Notes under the pieces: generated by a model | What the model was told of the DNA's origin: nothing | Seen by the model: only the letters and a program-made list of their open reading frames with translations | The model's database searches: none | Translations under genes and position numbers: made by a program | Shown: positions 50,564 to 58,732 of the stretch, in pieces | How the letters are laid out: each line of letters opens with the position of its first letter | Numbering within the stretch: the stretch's first letter is position 1 | From: Lachnospiraceae bacterium | GTDB taxonomy: Bacteria > Bacillota > Clostridia > Lachnospirales > Lachnospiraceae | Reading direction: 5' to 3' | Length of the DNA: 64,000 nt | Assembly: GCA_910575005.1 (NCBI GenBank) | Contig: CAJTCL010000001.1 | Location: 310,001-374,000, forward strand

Positions 50564-50592
50564 AGCCTAACATAGAACCATTTAAAAGTCAA
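50564..50592 (-). promoter_or_regulatory. Sigma-A promoter of the T-box/metG transcript
   Basis: TTGACT at 50592-50587, 17 bases, TAGGCT at 50569-50564 on the minus strand. The -10 is weak, but the -35 is good and it lies just upstream of the T-box. Confidence 0.55.
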
Positions 50593-50763
50593 GGGTGTAT
50601 AAAATCTCAGACTGTACAGGTAATATTTGATCTGATATTTTCACACTTCCACATTTATAGTATAATCAACATATAATATGTGATTTTGTTCGTATTTATA
50701 TACCTTGTCATTGCCATACAATTCATAGTATCACCATACCACTTTAGAGAAAGGATGAACCAT

Positions 50764-51408
50764 ATGGAACATTTCACAGTTTATTGGCCCTTAGATGTGA
50801 TAGATGACTTAAGATCAGCCAACGATCAAGGGCCTATCAAGGTTATTTACGGAAGCATCCACAGCCGTATGCCCTCAATCGTCTCCATCAAAGAAGGGGA
50901 CATTGTCTATCCAGTGATCATATTTCAAAAACACCTTTATGTATTAGCACGACTGCCAGTAGAACACAAAGAATATGCTTTTCACTATCTTTTGCGAGAA
51001 CTTGGTCAGCAACACAGCGCCCTGATTCCTGATGGTTATGCACTGGAATGCCAGGATATGGCCGGCAAAATTTACTATTGGACAAACAACTGTAAGAGCT
51101 ATAACACGATTGCAGATGTTCCCAAAGGAATGCAAATCATCTCTCTGGATGAACAAGTTGAGAAACCTCATCAAGTACATCAAGAACCATTTAACTGTTG
51201 TTCGGAATATGCTGTCTGGGGAAGCAAGGGATCCTTGATTGGTCCCAGGCTGTTTCCCTCTGAGCTTATACCAGAGTTGAGATTTGGGCCAAAAGGCAAA
51301 GAACGTCCGCTTATTTTACAGGAAGATGGCTCTATTCTTGCGCAAAGTCTGCAGATGACTCGTCGTATGACGAAAGAAACTGCAAAAATATTTGAAGAGC
51401 TTTTTTAA
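50764..51408 (+). CDS. Conserved hypothetical protein
   Basis: The protein has 214 aa from the ATG at 50764, preceded by AGAAAGG; in-frame upstream ATGs at 50680 and 50755 lack proper sites. I recognise no family. It contains VYWPLDVIDDLRSAN, EGDIVYPVIIFQKHLYVLARLPVEH, a Cys pair in FNCCSEYAVWG, and a C-terminal MTRRMTKETAKIFEELF helix. It lacks signal peptide and membrane segments. It runs away from metG's T-box and just ahead of fructosamine kinase, with 58 bases between them. A TATAAT at 50661-50666 with a poor -35 may be its promoter. Confidence 0.6.
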   Translation: MEHFTVYWPLDVIDDLRSANDQGPIKVIYGSIHSRMPSIVSIKEGDIVYPVIIFQKHLYVLARLPVEHKEYAFHYLLRELGQQHSALIPDGYALECQDMAGKIYYWTNNCKSYNTIADVPKGMQIISLDEQVEKPHQVHQEPFNCCSEYAVWGSKGSLIGPRLFPSELIPELRFGPKGKERPLILQEDGSILAQSLQMTRRMTKETAKIFEELF

Positions 51409-51466
51409 TCATTGTAACTGCAAACCAACATAATTTTTCTATACACGAAAAATAGGAAGGAACGTT

Positions 51467-52378
51467 ATGCAGACAAATACATTCTTTTCCACTTCACTTG
51501 AAAAAACACTGGTATCAATTTTGGGAAACTCTGTCAAAATTATTGACATTAATCGTATTACTGGAGGTGATATCAATGACGCGTTTGAGCTAACGCTGAA
51601 CGATGGATCACAGCTATTTATGAAATGCAACAAGAAAGATAATATCTCATTCTTTCACACAGAAGCTGCTGGACTAAAAGCAATTGCACAGACAAATACC
51701 ATTAGAACTCCGCATATCCTATCTATTGGTACAGAAGATTCCTCCGTTGGATGCTCTTTTATGCTTTTGGAATTTATAAAAGAAAAACGTCGTATTTCCA
51801 ATTATTGGGAAACCTTCGCACACCAACTGGCAGCTATGCACCAAGCACCCATCGAAAATTTTGTCCCAGCAGGCAGTTATGGCTTTATGGAGAACAATTA
51901 TATTGGCGCAAGCCCCCAAATAAATTCTGCTCATCAAAGCTGGACAAGCTTTTTTCGTGATTGCCGCCTAGAACCGCAATTGAAAGCCGCCGAACACTAT
52001 TTTCATGCAAACGATTTGAAAAAATTCATTCGCTTACTTGACCAGACCGACTATTTTTTGAAGGAACCAGAACACCCCTCCCTTTTACATGGCGATCTAT
52101 GGTCAGGAAATGTCATTACTGGAAACGATGGCAGAGCATGGCTGATTGACCCTGCCGTTTATGTTGGACATGCAGAAGCAGATATTGCCATGACAGAACT
52201 TTTTGGCAGATTTCCGCAAACCTTCTATGAAGCCTATCAAGAAGTTTCTCCTCTGCAGCCAGAATATGAGCGGCGCCGCGATTTATATAATCTCTACCAT
52301 CTCCTAAATCACTTAAATCTGTTTGGAGCTGCTTATCTTGCGTCTGTAAAACGCATTTTAGGAAAATATATTCCTTGA
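51467..52378 (+). CDS. Fructosamine kinase family protein
   Basis: The protein has 303 aa. ITGGDINDAFELTLNDGSQLFMKCN is the nucleotide-binding start, HQLAAMH and LLHGDLWSGN hold the catalytic Asp loop, and LIDPAVYVGHAEADIAMTELFGRFPQTFYEAYQEV the Mg-binding Asp and family signature. Members phosphorylate fructosamines or ribulosamines, releasing sugars from glycated proteins. AGGAAGGAACGTT precedes the ATG. It is 58 bases behind the unknown protein, possibly one transcript. Confidence 0.93.
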   Translation: MQTNTFFSTSLEKTLVSILGNSVKIIDINRITGGDINDAFELTLNDGSQLFMKCNKKDNISFFHTEAAGLKAIAQTNTIRTPHILSIGTEDSSVGCSFMLLEFIKEKRRISNYWETFAHQLAAMHQAPIENFVPAGSYGFMENNYIGASPQINSAHQSWTSFFRDCRLEPQLKAAEHYFHANDLKKFIRLLDQTDYFLKEPEHPSLLHGDLWSGNVITGNDGRAWLIDPAVYVGHAEADIAMTELFGRFPQTFYEAYQEVSPLQPEYERRRDLYNLYHLLNHLNLFGAAYLASVKRILGKYIP

Positions 52379-52400
52379 TTTTTAATATTGATAAATAGCA

Positions 52401-52426
52401 ATGCCTGACCCATTAGGATCAGGCAT
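52401..52426 (+). terminator. Hairpin after the fructosamine kinase gene
   Basis: ATGCCTGA at 52401-52408 pairs with TCAGGCAT at 52419-52426 with an inner CC/GG addition. It stands 22 bases after the stop, in the convergent gap before the zinc-ribbon gene. No U-tract follows, so its role as a terminator is unsure. Confidence 0.35.
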
Positions 52427-52505
52427 ACTATGATATGCAATAATCATGCACTCCCTTGATGAACGACCCATTGTCCAAAGTCAATGGGCTATCTGCTTCA
52501 CAGAA

Positions 52506-52997
52506 CTACATTTCATCCTCGTCCTTGTTCAATTCTTCTGGTTCCGCTTCCGACTCTCCAGCAGTCTCCTTCTCCAACTCTTCGATTACAATCTCTTCTT
52601 TCACTTCTTCATACTCTGCCTCTTGTACGCCCTCTTCCTCAAAAATAGATTCACATTTACTTCCACATTTGATACAAAAAACAGCCTCTGATTCATTGAC
52701 CGCACCGCAAGAAGGGCAACATTTCTTTCCCTTGAGTGCCGCAACCTCTACCTTCAACTTATCAATATCCTTTAAGGTTTCCGTGATCAGTTTCATCTCT
52801 TCAAAGAAAGGCTCCTGATCTTCCTTGTGCAGATCATAATATTGCTTTCCGATCTGTGTATACTGTTTCTGTACAAAATCTTCCTTATTGCGAATCTCCA
52901 TATTCAGCTTTGCAATTCCAGTCATCTCCGATACTTTTTGTGAGACATCTCTGCCAGTTTCTGTGATTGCATCGCCTAATCTGCTAAAAAAATCCAT
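52506..52997 (-). CDS. Small zinc-ribbon protein
   Basis: The protein has 163 aa from the ATG at 52997 (AAGGAGGAAAAACAT site; ATG at 53015 is rejected). MDFFSRLGDAITETGRDVSQKVSEMTGIAKLNMEIRNKEDFVQKQYTQIGKQYYDLH is a coiled coil typical of small clostridial zinc-ribbon proteins; CPSCG and CIKCG (two CxxC pairs, ~90-113) make the zinc ribbon, followed by a strongly acidic tail. No membrane segment is seen. The role is unknown in the family. It has a strong promoter of its own. Confidence 0.8.
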   Translation of the reverse strand: MDFFSRLGDAITETGRDVSQKVSEMTGIAKLNMEIRNKEDFVQKQYTQIGKQYYDLHKEDQEPFFEEMKLITETLKDIDKLKVEVAALKGKKCCPSCGAVNESEAVFCIKCGSKCESIFEEEGVQEAEYEEVKEEIVIEELEKETAGESEAEPEELNKDEDEM

Positions 52998-53085
52998 ATG
53001 TTTTTCCTCCTTCATCTACCTGCCTGCTTTGAGCATAGTCATAAACTACATCATACAATACTCAGTCTAACATTATGATACTAGG

Positions 53086-53114
53086 ATTATAACACCAATC
53101 TGGTGATCCAGCAA
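53086..53114 (-). promoter_or_regulatory. Sigma-A promoter of the zinc-ribbon gene
   Basis: TTGCTG at 53114-53109, 17 bases, TATAAT at 53091-53086, with TG-T just before it (extended -10). The start lies about 80 bases before the gene. Confidence 0.75.
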
Positions 53115-53150
53115 GGTTTCCCTAGAAGTCTCTGGAAAAATTTCTCTAAA

Positions 53151-54485
53151 TCAAGAACATTCATACCTGTGAAAAAAGATCTCAACCTTTGTTCCTCTCC
53201 CAGGCTCACTTTCCAAATTCATTTCTGCATGGTGCTGGGCTACGATGTGTTTTACAATGGCAAGCCCAAGACCCGTGCCGCCACTTTGTTTAGAACGGCT
53301 TTTGTCTACTCTATAAAAGCGTTCAAAGACACGTTCCTGGTGTTCTTTGGGAATCCCAATGCCAGTATCTTTCACTGACAGTATAACACCCCCATTTTTA
53401 TGCGCTGTTGTCACTGTCACACTGCCTCCTTGATTGTTATAGCGGATCGCATTGCTGCATAAATTATATAACAGTTCATCTATAAGTGCCCGATTTGCCA
53501 AAATGGTACAAGGTTCTCCTGCTATTTGCAGAAGAATACCCTGTTTTGCCGCTTCTATATCCATCATATCCAAGCAGCCCTGTGCCAACTGATAGAGTTC
53601 TACTTGTTCCAAATCAAATTCCTGTTCTGCCTCATCCAATTCTGCTAGCTTAATAATATCATTGATCAATGATAAAAGACGATCTGAACTGACATGAATC
53701 TCACTGGCAAACCGTCTGGCATCTTCTCCTTTTGCCATGCCATTTGCAATCAATTCCGCATAACCGGAAATCGCTGTCAGCGGGGTTTTCAGCTCATGAG
53801 AAACATTTGCAGTAAATTCCTGACGCATCTTTGCATGGTTCAAGATATCAATATGCTGCTGCCTGATCATTTGAATAAAGGGTTCAATTTCCTCATAAAT
53901 TGTCTCCTGATTCGAACCATCCAGATCCGAGGCCAATTTTTCAATCGGTGAGAGAATACGTCTGGTAAGAAAATGAGATAAATATGCGCACAACAATACA
54001 ATTACCAAAGACAACACAACCACAAGCTCTGTCATATGCTTTAAAATCTGCGCTATATTTTGTGACTCCTTTCCCACACGCAGCACAGCCCCATTAGGGA
54101 GACGCTGGGCATAATACAAGGTATGCAAGGAACTGGTGTCTGACCACCGAATTGCTGTTCCCTCACCTTTCTCCAAAGCCTTCTGAATCTCTGGTCGTCT
54201 GCTATGGTTGTCCATATGTCCCTCATCCATACAACTGTCATACTCTACAGTGCCATCCTCTGCAATCATGGTAATCCTAAGCCCATCCTCCTCCAAGCGC
54301 AACCGATTATGCTCCTGTTCCCAGAACTGTTTGTCCAAAGGCTGTATCACATGCGCATAGGCTCTGATATCGTCAAACACTTGATCTTGAAAAATCCCAT
54401 AAAACAGCAGCATTGAGGCAAACGCAGTGATCAGCACGGCAAAGGCAGACACCGTTATAAAATGGATATTAATTTTTTTCTTCAA
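53151..54485 (-). CDS. phoR: PhoR-like sensor histidine kinase
   Basis: The protein has 444 aa. Membrane segments at ~8-30 (HFITVSAFAVLITAFASMLLFYG) and ~152-172 (TELVVVLSLVIVLLCAYLSHF) flank an extracellular sensor region. A HAMP-like linker leads to the H box (VSHELKTPL, H230), then N box (LCSNAIRYNN), G1 and G2 (DTGIGIP, GGTGLGLAIVKHI). It autophosphorylates and passes phosphate to the response regulator, 11 bases upstream in the same operon. A Pho box before the operon suggests phosphate is the signal. The family is secure, the signal inferred. Confidence 0.93.
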   Translation of the reverse strand: MKKKINIHFITVSAFAVLITAFASMLLFYGIFQDQVFDDIRAYAHVIQPLDKQFWEQEHNRLRLEEDGLRITMIAEDGTVEYDSCMDEGHMDNHSRRPEIQKALEKGEGTAIRWSDTSSLHTLYYAQRLPNGAVLRVGKESQNIAQILKHMTELVVVLSLVIVLLCAYLSHFLTRRILSPIEKLASDLDGSNQETIYEEIEPFIQMIRQQHIDILNHAKMRQEFTANVSHELKTPLTAISGYAELIANGMAKGEDARRFASEIHVSSDRLLSLINDIIKLAELDEAEQEFDLEQVELYQLAQGCLDMMDIEAAKQGILLQIAGEPCTILANRALIDELLYNLCSNAIRYNNQGGSVTVTTAHKNGGVILSVKDTGIGIPKEHQERVFERFYRVDKSRSKQSGGTGLGLAIVKHIVAQHHAEMNLESEPGRGTKVEIFFHRYECS

Positions 54486-54496
54486 GTAACTCCTCC

Positions 54497-55174
54497 CTAA
54501 AGATTGTCCATCACATATCCTACATTGCGAACTGTTTTTATCACTTTGCCGCCGTTTCCTAACTTCTGACGCAACGTCTTGATATGCATGTCCACAGTGC
54601 GGCTCTCACCTTCAAAATCAAATCCCCAGACTTGCTCCATAATCTTATCGCGACTCAAAACAATCCCCAGATTTACAAGCAGCATCCGCAGTAGTTCAAA
54701 CTCCTTAAATGTCAATTCACATGGTTCCCCTGCTACTGTTACTCTACGTTTTTCGGTATCTAATTCAATCGTTCCATTACTGAGTACAGAAGCTTCAGGA
54801 AGTCCCTCTGAACGCCTTAACAAGGCTTTCACTCGGGAAATCAATTCCATAACGCCAAACGGCTTTGCCATATAATCATCCGCGCCCAGATCCAGGCCCT
54901 TTACCTTGTCCAATTCCGTTGATTTTGCTGTCACCATAATCACTGGCACCTTCGCCGCTGTCTGATGATTTCTAATTTTTCTCAAGATAGTCAATCCATC
55001 CTCACCTGGCAGCATAATATCCAGAAGAATAAGACTTGGAAGCTTGCTGTCCAACACCTTATATAATTCTTTCCCACAGCCAAACTCCTGCACCTCAAAC
55101 CCACTGTTTTTCAGGGCATAACGCTGAATCTCACGAATATTGACATCATCCTCCACTATATAGATCAATGACAT
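54497..55174 (-). CDS. phoP: PhoP/PhoB-like response regulator
   Basis: The protein has 225 aa from the ATG at 55174 (AGAGAGGGA site; the GTG at 55195 is rejected). IYIVEDDVNIREIQRYALKNSGF, phosphoacceptor D52 (LILLDIMLPGEDG), PVIMVTAKST and DYMAKPF make the receiver; ELTFKEFELLRMLLVNLGIVLSRDKIMEQVWGFDFEGESRTVDMHIKTLRQKL is the OmpR-type winged helix. It follows nptA by 21 bases and precedes the kinase. Pho-box repeats upstream of nptA are its likely target, which would make the operon autoregulated. Confidence 0.95.
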   Translation of the reverse strand: MSLIYIVEDDVNIREIQRYALKNSGFEVQEFGCGKELYKVLDSKLPSLILLDIMLPGEDGLTILRKIRNHQTAAKVPVIMVTAKSTELDKVKGLDLGADDYMAKPFGVMELISRVKALLRRSEGLPEASVLSNGTIELDTEKRRVTVAGEPCELTFKEFELLRMLLVNLGIVLSRDKIMEQVWGFDFEGESRTVDMHIKTLRQKLGNGGKVIKTVRNVGYVMDNL

Positions 55175-55195
55175 AGCATTTCCCTCTCTATCCAC

Positions 55196-56965
55196 TCAGG
55201 AAAAATGATACTTTTCCCGATATCCTTCCATCATCTGTTCAAAGCGTTCCCAGGTTTCCCCAGAAAGGTTATTGACATAATCATGTGCCTCAACGGTATT
55301 ATCTTCTGTCTGAATCATATACACTGCCAAATTGGAACAATGATCTGCCACCCTCTCATAGTTGACTGCAACATCTGTCAGAAGCAATCCAAGATCTACG
55401 ACACACTTGCCTTTGCGCAGCCGTTTAATATGGCGTTTTTTCAACTGCTTATTGAGATCATCAATCACTTCCTCCAACGGCTCCACTGTGGCGGCAAGCG
55501 CCGGATCATTGTCGACAAACGCCCCTACCGAACGTTCCAAAATATCTGTCACTGCTGCCCCAAACACTTCCATCTCGTTTTTGGCCTTTTTAGAAAATTC
55601 CATTTCCTTTTTTTGCATACGGCTAGCGATCTCCATCAAATTTAATGCATGATCGCCGATACGCTCAAAATCATTGATGCAGTGCATCAGTGTAGAGACA
55701 CTCTGACCTTCCCTTGCAGTTAGGTTTTGACTGTTTAACTGTGCCAGATAAGCGCCAATCTTGTCCTCATATTTATCCAGCATATCCTCTTGCTGTTCAA
55801 CCTGTCTCGCCTGCTCTGGTGAATAATTTTCCAATAGTGACATTGCCAGCAGCATTGTGTTTTTTGCCATCTCTGCCATTTTTCTGGTAAGACTCATACA
55901 CTGTTCAATGGCAAACCCTGGAGTGGCCAGAAAACGGGCGTCCAAAATTTTAAACTGATCTTCGCTTCCTGCGGCCGCTTCTTCCTCCTGATCTCTGGGA
56001 ATGGTAAGATAAGCAAGTTTTTCCAGTCCCTTGATAAATGGAAGCAGCGCTAATGTTGCAAAAATATTGAAAATACTGTGAATCGCCGCAATTCCTGCCG
56101 CGCCAACCATATCATCTGCAAACGAAAATTGAAATACTATATCCAAGCAACTATATAACAGAAGAAAAATCACAGAACCAATAATATTAAAATATAGATG
56201 CACGAATGCAGTTCGTTTCGCGCCCTTACTCGCGCCTACCGCAGAAATCATGGCTGTAACACAAGTTCCGATATTCTGCCCCATAATAATGGGAATCACA
56301 GAACCATAGGTAAAGGCTCCTGTAACAGACAAGGCCTGCAAAATTCCCACGGATGCGGAAGAACTTTGAATGATTGCCGTCAGCAGTGCCCCAGCCAGCA
56401 CACCCAGCAGCGGATTGGAAAATTTGGTGAGGATTCCTGTAAATTCTGGTACATCAGCCAGAGGCTTTACAGCACTGCTCATCGCCTCCATACCAAACAT
56501 TAACACCGAAAAGCCAAGTAGAATCTCCGCCACATTTTTTTTCTTATCACTCACCGCCCCCATAAGCAAAAAAATCCCAATTATAGCCAAAATCGGTGTA
56601 AACGATGAGGGTTTTAGCATACGAATAAAAAAATTGCCGCTCTCTATCCCTGTGAGGCTCAGCAGCCAAGAGGTGATAGTCGTACCAATATTCGCACCCA
56701 TGATAATACCGATTGCCTGAGAAAACTTCATGATCCCAGAATTAACAAAACCTACTAACATAACTGTGGTCGCTGATGAAGACTGAATCACCGCTGTCAC
56801 ACCTGCACCCAACAATACCGCTTTCAATGGATTTGAAGTCAAATTCTCCAATAACCGCTCCAGCCTGCCGCCGGAAAGTTTTTCCAAGCCGCCGCCCATC
56901 ACATCCATACCATATAAAAACAACGCCAGTCCGCCAATCAGTGACAAAAAGCCAAACACATCCAT
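55196..56965 (-). CDS. Na/Pi-cotransporter with PhoU-like domain
   Basis: The protein has 589 aa from the ATG at 56965 (GGAGGATATGGTT site; ATG at 56989 is rejected). Two homologous halves carry the QSSSA motif (VIQSSSATTVMLVGFVNSG and IIQSSSASVGILQALSV) and ANIGTT/QNIGTC loops, as in NptA. Roughly eight to ten membrane segments fill residues 1-330. The rest is a helical PhoU-like domain (INDFERIGDHALNLMEIA, NYERVADHCSNLAVYM). It imports phosphate with sodium and may sense it through the PhoU part. It is the first gene of the nptA-phoP-phoR-like operon. Confidence 0.93.
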   Translation of the reverse strand: MDVFGFLSLIGGLALFLYGMDVMGGGLEKLSGGRLERLLENLTSNPLKAVLLGAGVTAVIQSSSATTVMLVGFVNSGIMKFSQAIGIIMGANIGTTITSWLLSLTGIESGNFFIRMLKPSSFTPILAIIGIFLLMGAVSDKKKNVAEILLGFSVLMFGMEAMSSAVKPLADVPEFTGILTKFSNPLLGVLAGALLTAIIQSSSASVGILQALSVTGAFTYGSVIPIIMGQNIGTCVTAMISAVGASKGAKRTAFVHLYFNIIGSVIFLLLYSCLDIVFQFSFADDMVGAAGIAAIHSIFNIFATLALLPFIKGLEKLAYLTIPRDQEEEAAAGSEDQFKILDARFLATPGFAIEQCMSLTRKMAEMAKNTMLLAMSLLENYSPEQARQVEQQEDMLDKYEDKIGAYLAQLNSQNLTAREGQSVSTLMHCINDFERIGDHALNLMEIASRMQKKEMEFSKKAKNEMEVFGAAVTDILERSVGAFVDNDPALAATVEPLEEVIDDLNKQLKKRHIKRLRKGKCVVDLGLLLTDVAVNYERVADHCSNLAVYMIQTEDNTVEAHDYVNNLSGETWERFEQMMEGYREKYHFS

Positions 56966-57062
56966 AACCATATCCTCCATGAAACACATTTTTATCTTTC
57001 CATTTGTACTCTTTTACCTATACAGGAACACACAGTAATTGATAAGCCAAATCCTGCCTGTC

Positions 57063-57124
57063 TATATCGTATTGTATACGGTTTCTGTAAATGGAATACA
57101 TAATCCATGTAAAATTCATGTAAA
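57063..57124 (-). promoter_or_regulatory. Pho box and promoter of the phosphate operon
   Basis: On the minus strand TTTACA occurs at 57124-57119, 57113-57108 and 57091-57086, all in one 11-base register (spacings 11 and 22; a degenerate repeat, TATGTA, falls in the skipped position). PhoP-type regulators bind TT(A/T/C)ACA repeats at this spacing. The last TTTACA doubles as -35 and GATATA (57068-57063, 17-base spacer) as -10. It lies about 100 bases before nptA. Confidence 0.72.
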
Positions 57125-57143
57125 ATATGATGGATGTATCTGA

Positions 57144-58352
57144 TTATTTTTTACGTTCTCTGAGGCGCAGATTGACCCATTCTCGGAACAATGTATATAA
57201 TACGGACATCAGTGGAATAAAAATCAGCATTCCGGCAATCCCCATCAGTCCGCCTCCTACGGTTACAGCAAATAATACCCAGATCGAGGGCAGTCCAACC
57301 GAATTTCCAACTACATGTGGATAGATCAAATTTCCCTCAATCTGTTGTAATACCAAAAATAAAATCACAAAAAAAACGGCCTGCATGGGATTTACCATCA
57401 AAATTAAGAATGCACCTACCACACATCCAATCAGCGCACCTACCATCGGAATTAAGGCTGTAAATGCAATCAGTACGCCTACCAGCAGGGCATAGGGCAG
57501 TCGGAATATAGTCATGGTCACAACAAACATTGCTCCAAGTATCAGCGATTCCATACACTGACCTGTAATAAACTTGGAAAATGTCCTATGGCTGAGCCTG
57601 CACACATAGCAAATTCGTTCCACTGCCTTGTCTGATAAGAAAGCGTTAATCACTTTTATACACTGTCTTGCCAAATTTTCCTTCTGACTCAATACATATA
57701 GCGAAAAGATAAAAGCAATCACAAATGTGGTCACACCATTGATTACCATCATAGTTGCTGACATCGTATAAGAAATCACATTTCCAGCGCCGCTCAAGGC
57801 AAAATCCTTAAATTGTTCCAGCCAACTCTTCCAATCAAACTCGAATGACTCAATATAATTCATGATCTCTTTGCTGTCGCCAAAGATTTCCTCCAGCCAG
57901 GCCTGTGCTTTGGGCAGAAATGCTGTCATCCCCTCCCCAATACTGTCAATCGTTTTTCCAAGCTGCGGAATGACTACCACCAATACTACTGTTAGAATCG
58001 TAAATACAAACAAAATAGACAACAACAAACTAATTGGCCGAGCCAGTTTATATCGAATCTTATCAGCCCGCTGACTTGATAATTCTGCCTCGCTCTCTGG
58101 CTCCTCTGCCAGTTGTGGTTGAGAAACATTTCCTGCTGCCAAATCAACGCGAAATACCTTTTTCTCAATCAGTGTCATGGGGATATTCAAAATAAAGGCG
58201 ATCACACCGCCCATCACAAATGGATAAGCGATTCCCCAAAGAAATGCCAGATAAGATTTAACTGCTTCCACATGAATTAGTAATGCCGACAACAACAATG
58301 TAAACGTTATAATTCCCAGTATTTTTTTTAGATTATTTTTATTTAGATCCAT
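57144..58352 (-). CDS. AI-2E family transporter
   Basis: The protein has 402 aa. About eight membrane segments (ILGIITFTLLLSALLIHVE, FLWGIAYPFVMGGVIAFILNI, ISLLLSILFVFTILTVVLVVVIP, ... ) and the family block FKKFITGQCMESLILG-type (here FSKFITGQCMESLILGAMFVVTMT) with IPMVGALIGCVVGAFLILMVNP and LVLQQIEGNLIYPHVVGNSVGLPSIWV identify PF01594. Members export peptides, signals or ions; AI-2 transport is proven for few. AGAAAGGAAAAAAAG precedes the ATG. It points toward nptA and shares no obvious operon with it. Confidence 0.93.
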   Translation of the reverse strand: MDLNKNNLKKILGIITFTLLLSALLIHVEAVKSYLAFLWGIAYPFVMGGVIAFILNIPMTLIEKKVFRVDLAAGNVSQPQLAEEPESEAELSSQRADKIRYKLARPISLLLSILFVFTILTVVLVVVIPQLGKTIDSIGEGMTAFLPKAQAWLEEIFGDSKEIMNYIESFEFDWKSWLEQFKDFALSGAGNVISYTMSATMMVINGVTTFVIAFIFSLYVLSQKENLARQCIKVINAFLSDKAVERICYVCRLSHRTFSKFITGQCMESLILGAMFVVTMTIFRLPYALLVGVLIAFTALIPMVGALIGCVVGAFLILMVNPMQAVFFVILFLVLQQIEGNLIYPHVVGNSVGLPSIWVLFAVTVGGGLMGIAGMLIFIPLMSVLYTLFREWVNLRLRERKK

Positions 58353-58732
58353 CTTTTTTTCCTTTCTATAAAACCTTACTATATCGAATTGGCTTTCTCA
58401 TTGCATTTGTTCTACATACCCTCTTCCTTTCATATAAAGATTGGCTTTCCTATCTTATTTATCAATATATCTTGCTCTCTACTTTTTCGTATATGACTCT
58501 GAATTTTTATTTATTATGCACAATACAATCATATCTGTCCTTAGTATATGGGATTGTCCTCCTCATTGCAATACAATTCACAGAAAGTATCTCACAAAAA
58601 CTGGCGCCCCACGACTACGATCTCGTGAAGCGCCAACTTTTTAAATTATTTAATTCTGACTATTTAGAATCCCAATTCACAAACACGCCAGTCTAGCTGC
58701 CCTATGGCTCTATCAAGGGATCTAAATATTTA
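58353..58732. other. Intergenic stretch between the permease and the Ig-like giant
   Basis: No gene is supported. It holds two short copies of ATTGGCTTTC (58388, 58441) and the terminator at 58596-58640. Two overlapping forward frames of 67 and 74 codons run through the terminator and lack ribosome sites, so I leave them out. Confidence 0.6.
58596..58640. terminator. Bidirectional terminator of the Ig-like giant gene
   Basis: TGGCGC at 58602-58607 pairs with GCGCCA at 58630-58635, extended by CACGA/TCGTG (58610-58614 with 58623-58627). T-tracts follow on both strands (CAACTTTTT to the right; AGTTTTTG on the minus strand). It lies about 95 bases past the giant gene stop. Confidence 0.85.

Noticed and set aside
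58441-58696. Two overlapping short forward frames before the Ig-like giant
   Set aside because: Both read through a strong terminator hairpin and lack ribosome sites.
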